From contig JAPMOS010000016.1 of assembly GCA_027972325.1 (NCBI GenBank), positions 372,001 through 436,000 of the forward strand: a DNA stretch of 64,000 bases, in the 5' to 3' direction. Made by a program: the position numbers and the translations under genes. The notes beneath the pieces were generated by a model that saw only the letters and a list, made by a program, of their open reading frames with translations, was not told the DNA's origin and ran no database searches. The stretch is from Paratrimastix pyriformis. Lineage: Eukaryota > Preaxostyla > Paratrimastigidae. Of this stretch, positions 1 to 9,317 are shown piece after piece; position 1 is the first letter of the stretch, and every line of letters starts with the position of its first letter.

Positions 1-2
1 GC

Positions 3-254
3 AGCACATCCCGCGCAGCGGTGCGCCCGCCTTCTGGGGGCAAGCCATCAGTGGCTCGCTTGCCCACCCCGCCATCCGCCGCTGCTGCTGCGAGCAGACA
101 GCCGACATCGGCCGTCCGACCTTCCTCAACAACACACACAGGGGCATCACGGGGAGCCACAATGCCCGGGAGCAAGGCTCCGGAGCCGGGCCATCAACAA
201 GAGGCCCTTGACCTGAGTCTTGTGGGCCATTCAACCGCAACGCTTTCGAAATGA
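3..254 (+). CDS. possible C-terminal tail of a gene entering from the left (partial)
   Basis: One frame is open from the window edge to a TGA at 252-254. It encodes a Pro/Ser/Ala-rich, probably disordered stretch ending in EALDLSLVGHSTATLSK. A second frame is also open for about 200 bases, so the frame choice is not secure. Nothing matches a family I recognise. If real it is the last exon of a plus-strand gene that converges on the H2B gene. The 200 bases that follow hold nothing else apart from the hairpin at 363-380. Confidence 0.3.
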   Translation, partial: STSRAAVRPPSGGKPSVARLPTPPSAAAAASRQPTSAVRPSSTTHTGASRGATMPGSKAPEPGHQQEALDLSLVGHSTATLSK

Positions 255-362
255 TCAGTGGCGGATATTTTCGGATTGCGCTTTTCGTGGTAAGAATTTG
301 CGGCAGAAGTTGCGGTTACAGTTTCAAGTGAAGCCAGCGCAGAATGAAATTCGAGAAGAATG

Positions 363-380
363 GTCCTTTAAAAAAAGGAC
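363..380 (-). promoter_or_regulatory. 3' hairpin downstream of histone H2B
   Basis: A perfect 7-bp stem (GTCCTTT / AAAGGAC) closes a 4-base loop. It lies about 70-88 bases past the H2B stop codon, in the transcribed orientation. Its size and place resemble the stem-loop that ends replication-dependent histone mRNAs in animals, but the stem does not fit the GGYYYU...RRRCC consensus. It may be a 3'-end processing signal or a chance palindrome. Confidence 0.4.
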
Positions 381-450
381 ATTTTGGGGAAGGGGTTGAA
401 GGGAGAAGAGAGATCAGCGAGGAGCGGATGCACCGCACACCTCGGCGCGT

Positions 451-834
451 TTAGGCGTTGCTGGTGTACTTGGTGACGGCCTTGGTGCCCTCAGAGACGG
501 CATGCTTGGCCAGCTCACCAGGAAGAAGAAGGCGAACAGCAGTCTGAATCTCGCGAGAGGTCAGAGTGTGGCGCTTGTTGTAGCGGGCGAGACGAGAGGC
601 CTCAACAGCAATGCGCTCGAAGATATCGTTGATGAACGAGTTCATGATGGCCATGGCGCGGTTCGAGATACCAGTCTCAGGGTGAACCTGCTTCAGAACC
701 TTGTAGATGTAGCTGGAGTAGGTCTCATGGCGCTTCTTCTTGCGCTTCTTCTTCTCCTCCTCGGACTTGGGAACGTCCTTCGCGGGGGGGGCCTCAGTGG
801 CAGGGGACTTCTCAGCAGCCTGGGGTTCCGACAT
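451..834 (-). CDS. H2B: histone H2B
   Basis: This intronless gene encodes 127 residues, the usual H2B length. H2B pairs with H2A in the nucleosome core. The N-terminal tail (about residues 1-35) is Glu/Lys-rich and ends in [20 protein letters not shown], the conserved entry to the histone fold. [20 protein letters not shown] and [20 protein letters not shown] are near-invariant fold helices, and the C-terminus ends in [14 protein letters not shown]-like box lies about 53 bases upstream and a hairpin about 70 bases downstream. No other histone gene is in the window, so it is not part of a visible cluster. Identification is secure. Confidence 0.98.
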   Translation of the reverse strand: MSEPQAAEKSPATEAPPAKDVPKSEEEKKKRKKKRHETYSSYIYKVLKQVHPETGISNRAMAIMNSFINDIFERIAVEASRLARYNKRHTLTSREIQTAVRLLLPGELAKHAVSEGTKAVTKYTSNA

Positions 835-886
835 TAGTGGTGGTGTTCCGAAGAATCAGGTGATGGTACCTGAAAAATCGCAAATC

Positions 887-894
887 CTTATATA
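887..894 (-). promoter_or_regulatory. TATA-like box of the H2B gene
   Basis: The minus strand reads TATATAAG, 53 bases upstream of the H2B start codon, in an otherwise GC-rich setting. Position and sequence fit a core-promoter TATA element. No similar box was noticed in front of the other genes. Confidence 0.5.
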
Positions 895-1192
895 TGACCA
901 CAAAGGGCGCGGTCGGGAGCGAGCCGCGGCGGTCATACTCACTAATCTGGGTCCTTCGCCTTTTCTGTTTGCGACTCTGTTTCGTCTCTGACCTTCGATA
1001 CTCTTTTCTTTACGGTTTACCCGCATTATCTGGACCTGGATGGAAGGTATTCAGAAAAAGACTTGCCCTGCCATCGAATTCTTTGGAATCAACGAAATAC
1101 GAAAAAAAGGAAGCTTCAAGACTCCGCTCGAGTCTTGTTAATCACCGAGTGTTCGGCGAAGATCAGTTGCCTGAGGAGTTGGCAGCCACTGC

Positions 1193-3540
1193 TCATTCAA
1201 CATCATCAGTGGAAGATTTCCTTTCTGGGGCCGGGGCAGTGGGGGCCGCTGGGGGAAGACTGGGCAAGCCCAAAGGCACTGGAGCCACTGTGGGTGTATC
1301 GGAGATGTGCACATCAATCTTGATCTTGGCCCGCTCGCTGGATGGGAGCAAGATTCCGCCCGTCGAGGTGACCGTCATGGCGTTCGGGTCGACAGGGCCC
1401 ACAGGTTCGGCGGGCGGGATTCGGTCCAACTTGGGCTGCTTGGCGGGCAGAGAGGCCAAGATCGCGGCCTCCTCGGCCTCCTCCGGCGTTGGGGCGGGGG
1501 CGGCTGCGGCCCCGGGAGGCAGAGGCGGCGGCGGGTTGGCGGCCGCGGCGGCCTCGAGTGCCCGCTGCCTGGCGCGCTCCTCCTCAGCCTCCTGCTGGAT
1601 GGCCGCGATCTCGGCGAGCTCCTCGTCGGTGACCATCTCCCCGGGGGCCCCGCTGGCCGTGAGGGCCGGCTTGGGGCTGGTCTCGTCCCGGATCAGCATC
1701 TCGACAATCCGATAGATCTGGTCGCCCACATCCTCGATCGGCTCCCACTTGTGGTACTCGCGCAGGACGGGGTAGTACCACGAGCGGGCACGCATGTCCT
1801 CGCGGCCACGCCGGGTGGAGGTGAGCAGGACCAGGGACTGGACCAGCAGCATGCGGATCTGGGGGTCGATCTCGCGCAGGGCGGCGGAGACCACCGACGT
1901 GCTGCCCGCGGGGCGCCGGGAGGGCATGATCCGGGTCAGCAGGGGCGCCGGCAGGCCGTTCAGCTCGCCCGGGCGGTACTCACCCGCGCCTGTTGATGTG
2001 GGCGGGGCGGGGGCGGTGAAGGGCGACGCGGTGAGGGAGTGGATACCCAGGGGTGGCATCCACCCATCCCAAATCCACATCCACCCAGCCCATTCCGACA
2101 TTTCCCAATCGGAGGCGGATGAAGGCAGCGGGGACAGATCGACATCCACGAAGGTGCGGATGTAGTGTATATCCCCCGGTTCTGACGCCTCGCCCCCCAC
2201 CGACCGACGAGCGGCTCGGCGAGCCAGGTGAGGATGTCCGTCTCGAGGCCCAGCTTGGACATGTTCAGCAGGCGCAGGTGGGCCTCCAGCTCCCGGAGGC
2301 AGTTGCGCACGGTGCCCACGGCCCCGCCCCGCCGGATGACATCGGGGTGCTTGAACAGGGGCAGCAGCAGGAAGATGGGCATGGGCACGTCGCGCTGGGG
2401 CTCGTCGGGGTTGGGCGGCGCTGGGGCCGCATCGGCGGCGGCGGCGGTGGCGGGGGCGTCGGCGGGGGCGCCGGGGACGGGGGGCGGGGCTGGCGAGCGG
2501 CGGGACTTCTGGAAGGGCAGGCCGCCCACGAGGAGGCGCCGGTACTCGGGCAGCTGGGTGACGTTGAGCATGACCGACCCCAGCCAGCGCAGCGGATCTG
2601 ACCCCAGAGGGGAGAGCAGACCAGGGGTATGGAGACCAGGGGTATGGAGACCAGGGGAGGGAGGTGGAGTGGGAACGTGAGTGCGTCAGGATGTAAGCGT
2701 GTGCGAGTGCAGGCGAGTGGGAGTGTAAGTGCCTGATGAAACTCCGGTATGGTGGTGGACATCCCCCCAGGGTTACGGCGACTGAAGCGCCACCACGACA
2801 CGGACCGGGGTCAATACGACGCGCCTGCTTCGTTTCCTCGTCCTCATCGTCGTCCTCTTCCTCCTCCTCGTCATCAGCCTTGCCGCGTGCCCCGCCCTTC
2901 TTCTCCTTGGGCGCCTTGGGCTTCTTCGCCGGGGGTGGAGCCACCGGCTCCACGAAACTGCCCAGCAGCCGGAGCACCTGGGCCATCTCGGCCGTCAGCA
3001 TGTCCGAGGTGCGCCCGGGAACAATGGGCGAGAAGAGACGCGCCTGGACGCTGGCGTGCCGAGAGAGATTGTTCAGCAGCATCGCATAGAGGCCCCGCAG
3101 CACCTCCTCCTTGTCAAGGATGCTGTCGACGAGGGCACGAAGGGACAGAGAGGTGATCTTGGGGGCTGCCGCCGCGGCGGCAGCGGCGGCCGTGGTAACG
3201 GGGCCGAGAGGCCGCAGAGATTCAGGAGCGCAGATCAGCAACGCCGCGTTCTCGTCCTGTGCCAAATTGATCAGCGACTTGATGGCGTCATGGGCAATGG
3301 CGCGGTGGTCACCCCGCCGCTGGATCAGTGCGGAAATCAGCTTGGGGAAGATGGGACGAAGGGCGGCAATCCCATCAGCTGTGTTGGTGAGGGGGAGGAT
3401 GTTCTGGATTGCGATGCGGCGGACTGTGGTGCAGGAGAGATGCAAACGTGGTGTCCCTCCGTCAGATAACAACAGAACAGACCGTCGATGCGCGCGTCCG
3501 ACAGAAAATCGACCAATTCCGAGAGAACGCCGGTATCCAT
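1193..3540 (-). CDS. HGH1: HGH1-family armadillo/HEAT protein (eEF2 folding factor)
   Basis: Four exons on the minus strand, 3540-3484, 3423-2818, 2597-2205 and 1989-1193, join in frame to 617 residues. Exon 1 gives MDTGVLSELVDFLSDARID and exon 2 continues VRRIAIQNILPLT. Family hallmarks follow: RRGGAVGTVRNCLRELEAH, YRPGELNGLPAPLLTRIMPS, DPQIRMLLVQSLVLLT and REYHKWEPIEDVGDQIYRIV. Known family members (about 390 residues in human) help the TRiC chaperonin fold elongation factor 2 in the cytosol. This copy is longer because of an acidic/lysine-rich insert ending exon 2, an Ala/Pro insert in exon 3 and a proline-rich C-terminal tail. The donor of the 220-bp intron 2 is the least certain join. 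H2B lies downstream on the same strand. Confidence 0.9.
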
Positions 3541-3982
3541 TCGAGGGGAGTTCCGTAAAGATGGCCGGACAAGACACGGGTCAGCCGGCTGTTTCCAGGA
3601 GCGAGCCAGAAAAAAGGACTGCAAAGATGGAGACAACCACAACACAGAAGAAGCCCACCAGTCTGCGATGTCGCAGAAGATGCACTGTACTCACGTCAAT
3701 TCATTCCTTTCCGATCCATCACATCTACCGCCACAGATCTGCGAAAGGTTTGGGACACAACCGTCAAGACGGTCAAAGAAAACAAGGGATTGATCATTTG
3801 CACGGCACTTTTTGGTCTGAAGTGGCCCGATCGCCCTTGAGCACCTCATCCTTTTTCAAGTGACGACCGTGGTCGCCGTCCGCGTCCTGGGGCACAGGAA
3901 AAATTAAGAGGAGAAGCCGCCCCTCTCCCTGTATATTCTATCTACAAGAGTGTCGGCCGAACAAATGAAAAAAAAAAAACTC

Positions 3983-6900
3983 TCATTGCGTGAAGATGGC
4001 CCAAAGCAACTCGGTCTTCAAAGGCTCCTGCAGGGTAGTCACAGCCTCACGGAGCGACCGACGTGGGTGGGAAGACAAGAATCGAATGGCTGCTTCCAAC
4101 ATCCGGCGGCATGATTGCAGCAAGGTCTCCAACGCCGCGCGCTCGTCGCCTGTTGGCTGCTCCTCGGTGGTTGGGGGTGGCCTGGGAGATGGCGGGGGCG
4201 TCTGACTGGGGGTAGTCGTAGTCGATTCCTCCACCGGTACTGTCGTCGCGGCGGCGGGTCCCTTGACAAACAACCGCCTCAGGCCCCCGACGACGCTGCT
4301 GCCCCACCCGGGGTACACCGACGTGGGGGTGGCGGGGAGGGCGACGGCCGCCGGCTGGTGCTCGTCGCCCACGCCGAGACCCAGGCCGACACTGTCCGGG
4401 GGTCTGTCGACGAAGAAGCCCATCAGCTCGTTGGCGATCCGGACGCAAGTGACGGGGTGGATCGCCTCCAGGATGGTGGCCGTGCACTGGTTCAGCATCG
4501 AGTCCTCGCCCAGGGCCATGCAGCCCAGCGAGCCCAGCAGCCGGAGGGCCATGTCCACGTCCAGGCTCAGGTGGCGCCCCTGGGCAAGGAAAAGATGAAG
4601 AGGGTGAGGTCAACTTGACATGGCGAAAAAAACAACAACAAGTTCCCTGACAAAAAAAGCGCAGTGTCCCGAGCAGCCCATCATGCCGTCATCAGCCGTC
4701 GTGGGGGGAACCGACCGTGTAGATGGTGTGCATGAGGAGCAGCCCGGCCTGGGGATCGACCCGGAGGGTGGCCTCGAGCCGCTCCCGCGAGACCCGGCAC
4801 CGGGCCAGGATGAAGGGCCAGTGCATCTCGGGGACTGCGGCAACCCCCCGACACCCAACGAGCGATCCGAACCGTCAGCACGTGCGGTGGGGCAGCGGGG
4901 TGGGTGGGGGCGGGGTGGGGGCAGACTTCGCGAGATGATGGGCGGGTCGTCGGAGCCGCGGAGGCCGCCGCCGTCCTTGGGGAGGACCGTCACGTAGCAG
5001 AACGAGCAGCCGCAGGCCCCGCCATGCTCCACCCCATGTGGGGGCACGAGGGCCGCGCTCGCAGGGGCGCCGGTGGGCGAGGGCGGCTGCGGCTGCTGGG
5101 GGGTGGCCGGTGGCGAGGGCACGAGGCCCTCCCCGGCCCGGATGAGCTCCCGAAACGGGTTGGCCGACTGCAGGTCGTCATACAGGTTGGTGCCCACCCG
5201 GGCAAACCAGTCCTCCTCCTCGGCCTCCTCCTCCTCCCCGGCAGCCAGCCCCTCGCGGGTGCTAACGGTCGGGCTGGGGGCTGGGGCGGCCGGGGGGTCG
5301 GCCGGCGAGCACAGAACCGTCGTGCCCGATGAGATCAGGCTGGTCTCGCATGCCTCGGGCGCGGGCACGTAGGGCGGCGGCGAGCTCTCGGGCCGCTTCT
5401 CGGCGATCTGCAGGAGGGGCGGCCGGTCGGTGCGCGGGTGGCGCAGCAGGTGGTTGCACACGGCCCGCACCAGCCGGGGGTCATCGGCCTCGGTGAAGAC
5501 CGTCGAGCGCTGGACGATCAGGTCGAAGCAGAGCTCGTAGAGCCGGCCGAACTTGTACTGGATGGTCGTGCTGCCCATCGAGGTGCGCTGAGACTGGGCC
5601 ACCAGGGCCGCCCCCGCCGCCGTCGCCGGGCTGCCGGCAACGTCCGGAATGGGCGGAGACGCGTCGGGTGGGGATGCGGCTGCTTGTCCCGATTGGGCAG
5701 CAGAATCATCAGACACACCCGGAGGAATGGAACGAAAAATGAGGTCTTGCGATTGAGATGGCAATGGAAGGGGAACCGGGGGTCGCCGGGGCACCGGATG
5801 CGGGGCGGACCCTCTGGCTGGGCCGGAGGGGCGGGGGTGCTGGCGGCACCATCGGCCGGGTCGGCCTGGGCGGGTCCGCCGAGCAGGCGCCTGATCTCCA
5901 ACCAGGTCTGCTTGACAAAGGCCAGTTCAGGCTCGGCCATACGGGCCGCCCCCTGGCCGCCTGTGGTGGACCCAGCCAGGGCCGCGGAGCCTGACTTGAC
6001 CAGCAGCAGGTCCACGAGGCGCTGCTCGATCAGGGCACACAGCTGCTGCGAGCAGCCCAGCCGGATGCAGGTGACGAAGGCCTGGAGGAGGGCCGCCGGG
6101 GTGAAGGCGTGGCCCGTGGGCGGGAGCCGGTCCATGTAGAGCATGTAGATCAGCAGGTCCACCGCCTCGGCGGACAGTCCGCGGAAGGCGAGACCCACCA
6201 GCGAGGGATCTATACGGACCGCCCCGCCCCCCGAGAAAATGGATGTGCAGGAAGGGGCGGACAGGAGATGATGACGGGACGCGATGATGCGAGATCAAAG
6301 CAGGCCCCCCAATTGGTATGCAGGAAGGCGAGATCACCCCGAGGACCCATCGCGCCATCCCGCCAAGAGGGGGCATGAGTGGGTGGACAGTGGACAGTGG
6401 GACGAGACGGAGCGGCAGCAGACCGGGGTTGTCGTGGAAGAAGCGTGTCCGGATGCAGAGCACAAACATGTGCACCGTGTGCTGGGCGGGTCGGCCAGGG
6501 CCGGCCGGCGGGTTGCTGGTGAAGGTCACGGTCCCGGCCGCCCCGGGGGCGAGGGAGCGATACAGGGCCAGAAAGGCGCTTTCCACGGAAAAGGTCGCCG
6601 CTGGGGAGGAAGGGTGGGAGAGGAAGGGGAAGATGACGGCCAAGGGGGAGGAGGTTGCGGGTCGGCAGACCAGGCAGGAGGGAGACCCGGTGCGGGGCGG
6701 CGTGGCCGAAGTGCACTAAGGGAAAAAAAGACGGATGAAGAAAAGAATTGGGGGCGCCGAGGTTTGAGCTCGGGTTATCTCGGCCACAACGAGATGTCCT
6801 GCCACTAGACTACGCCCCCGAATCAGATGATTTATACAGGTCCGTCCAGCGCCCGCATCTGTCACGATCCGGCGGGGGGGGGGGGGGGGGCTGAATGCAG

Positions 6901-8627
6901 ACACGTTCTCAGCTCGAGGTTGACGAGGCTCTCGGGGGAAGACGTGACCTCCGTGAGCCCGCCGTAGACCCACACACTCCCGTTGTGGAGCACCGCCGTG
7001 TGGTGCGACCGGGCAAGGGCCACGTGGTGTCCGTAGAAGGACAGGCCCGCGCCGGGGCGGTGTCTGTTTGGGGGGGGGGGGGGGGGGGGGGGGGGGCATG
7101 GCGGCTGGTGAGCGGGGAGAGCCGGGCAGTCGGGGGGTCCAGACCCAGACTGGCGATGTAGTACTTGGAGTTGAAGACCAGGTCGGCCTGGGGAAGCGCG
7201 GTGGTAGCGGGGGCCGGGGGCAGAGCGGCCGCTGGGGTCGGAGGGGGCGGGGGTGCCGCCGGGGTGGGTGCGGCTGCGGCGGCGGGCGTGGCCGATGGGG
7301 CCGTTGCTGCGGGTGCTGCGACAGCCGAGGGAACACCAGTAACCGCAGGTGTGGATGCTGCTGCGGCCGGCTGGGCGCCCAAGGCGGGGGCAGCCGCCGG
7401 TGCTGCAGCTGCAGCTGCGGGTGTGCTGGGGGGGCCGGATGGTGGTACTGCGGCGACCGTGGCCGGTGCGGGGTCTGACGGTGGGGCAGGCGTCACGCCA
7501 CTGCCTGACTGTGGCGGCGCGGCCTTGGGCGCGGGGGTGTTGGCGCCGCTGGTCGCTGTGGCCGCCGGTGGGGCGGGCTGGGGCTTGGCCGGCGGGGGCG
7601 GGAGGACGGTCCCGCCCAGGACGTGCAGGTGATGATGCCACACGAAGGCCGTGTGGTGGGCAAGCGGCGGGATGTCGGCGGTCCGCAGGCGCTCCCAGCG
7701 GCCGTGGAGCGAGTCCGCAGGATGGAGCGGAGGAGCTGCAGTGAGATCAACAAATTGATGATGACATGGGTGGGTGAGGGCGTGGGGACATGGGGGGGCA
7801 TATGAGCCAGACCAAAGTGAAAGGCGAAGATTTCGCACTGGCCCGAGGCGCCCGAGGGGGAGGCGGCCGCATTTGGGGTCGTAACGCCGCCCATCACGTA
7901 CATGCAGTCCCGGTGGATGAAGGCGGCGTGCCCCTGGCGGGGCGCGGGTATATCCTCGGAGGAAGCGGCGTTGTCGCAGATGACCGGAAGCCAACGCGAC
8001 GTGACTGTATCAATCGGATGAAAGCCACGAATCACAACGGTCGGTGCGCGTGAAAGCAAACAGACCAAAATCAAAGGCGTGCATATCACCCAGCTTGACG
8101 CCTTTCTTCTCGGTCTCCCCGCCAAAGATGACCATGTACCCACTGTAGATCACGCCGCTATGTCCGGTCCGCGATTTTGGCGAAGGGCCGATAATCTGGA
8201 CTTCTTTCCATTGGTGGGTGCCTGGCGTCAACGGGAGGAATGATGTGCAGCAGTGCTCGAAATGTGGGACAGACGAAGCTGGAAAGAGAGAAAGCGATTC
8301 GAAGCCCCAACGGGGGATTGATGGGAACCTCCCCAGAGGTACAGAACATCGTTGTACACGACAGCTGAAGCGCCTGCGCCTTCGAAAGGGGAGGCCGGTG
8401 TGCGAATCCAGGGGCCATTGCGCTGGAGATCATATGTCCACATGTCTGAATTACAATTCTTCCGGTAAAAGAACGATGCCGGCGCATCGTCGTAGCCACC
8501 TGTGAATCCATTCGACAAAGGGTCGAAATGAAAAGAACTGGAAACAGCAATAAAACCGCAAACCCAATATATGCAATTGGCCGCCCCACACAAACGAAAC
8601 GTGTGAGCGGAGCCGGGGTGGTTGCAT
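3983..8627 (-). CDS. kelch-BTB-BACK protein, LZTR1-like
   Basis: The start ATG at 8627 opens MQPPRLRSHVSFVWGGQLHI. A 64-bp intron (8563-8500) restores LGGYDDAPASFF. About six kelch blades follow: VVYNDVLYLWGG, GVIYSGYMVIFGGETE, AAFIHRDCMYVMGGV, TAFVWHHHLHVLGG and TAVLHNGSVWVYGG. A 187-bp intron (6902-6716) that contains a tRNA-His gene leads to the BTB fold (AQHTVHMFVLCIRTRFFHDN, near 6450, and AEAVDLLIYMLYMDRLPPTG, near 6150). BACK-like helices follow, including FGRLYELCFDLIVQR, near 5540, and QCTATILEAIHPVTCVRIAN, near 4450. The stop is at 3983. Kelch first and BTB-BACK after is the LZTR1 order; LZTR1 is a CUL3 substrate adaptor. The second BTB of LZTR1 is not clearly visible, so a generic kelch-BTB adaptor remains possible. 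Alanine/proline-rich linkers are long. Not every exon was resolved. Confidence 0.75.
6749..6819 (-). tRNA. tRNA-His (GTG), inside an intron of the kelch-BTB gene
   Basis: The minus strand folds into a complete cloverleaf. The 7-bp acceptor stem is GGGGGCG/CGCCCCC. The A-box-like D arm is TAGTCTAGTGG. A 5-bp anticodon stem TCTCG/CGAGA carries loop TTGTGGC with anticodon GTG. The T stem is CCGAG/CTCGG with loop CTCAAAC, and the discriminator is A. The T loop starts with C instead of the usual T, so the B box is slightly off consensus. Length without the enzymatically added G-1 is 71 bases. Downstream T runs (T4, then T7 at 6729-6723) can end Pol III transcription. The gene lies wholly between donor 6902 and acceptor 6716 of the host intron, on the same strand. 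Confidence 0.92.
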
Positions 8628-8696
8628 TTCAACAAAAGAAGGGTTTGCCTGTAACAGATGGTGAAATTCTAGAACCTTAGGAACTACAGATCATCC
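8628..8696. promoter_or_regulatory. 69-bp divergent promoter, kelch-BTB gene / DYNLRB
   Basis: Only 69 bases separate the two start codons, so both 5' UTRs and core promoters must overlap. The interval is markedly more AT-rich than the flanking coding DNA. No TATA box is evident. Confidence 0.6.
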
Positions 8697-9152
8697 ATGG
8701 TCTTCAAAACTGTTTTTGCTGAAAGCCGGCTCATCGTATCGATTTCTCCTTGTTTAACCATCTCCCCGTATAGTCCGAAGTTGAGGATACTCTTAAGCGA
8801 ATTTCATCTCACAAGGGCGTGACCGGCCTGATTGTGCTCAACCAGGCAGGCATTCCGATTCGCACAACCATGGAGCCCGCGGTCACAATCCAGTGTGCCG
8901 CCCTTTTCACTCGCTTGTGCAGCAAGGCACGCTCGACCATCAAAAAGCTCGACGAGGTCCGTGTCCCTTGCATCTTGGTACTTCAAGTGACCTGGCTTTT
9001 AGGCGGACGACCTGAGCTTCCTTAGGCTTCGTACAAAGAAGCACGAGATTTTGGTTGCCCCTGGTCTGCCGCCATCCAACCCTATTACCTTTTTCGAGCC
9101 ATTTTTAGATCGGGAGTATCTTCTTGTTGTTTTCCAGAATCCCCAGTTCTAA
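8697..9152 (+). CDS. DYNLRB1: dynein light chain roadblock/LC7
   Basis: Four exons, 8697-8699, 8774-8956, 9003-9063 and 9109-9152, give exactly 96 residues, the normal family length. The first exon is only the ATG. After the 74-bp intron the protein reads [20 protein letters not shown], then the core motif [42 protein letters not shown] and a final FQNPQF. Roadblock subunits dimerise and bind dynein intermediate chains in cytoplasmic and axonemal dynein. The other introns are 46 and 45 bp. The gene shares a 69-bp upstream region with the divergent kelch-BTB gene and converges on the PIN gene 166 bases downstream. Confidence 0.96.
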
Positions 9153-9317
9153 AGCCTCCCTTCCCGTTTGTATTATTTATCTCGATCAGCGGGACTGCGT
9201 ACCCTTGTTGACGAAGACGGTGGTTGGATGCTCACCCTCTCTCGCCTCACCCCGTCTTCAATCCCCATTGGCCATCACCACCCACCGGTCGCAAATTCGT
9301 CCTGCCTGCGGGCGGAT

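Noticed and set aside
502-837. Plus-strand open frame opposite H2B
   Set aside because: Shadow of the histone gene; codon bias and conservation belong to the minus strand.
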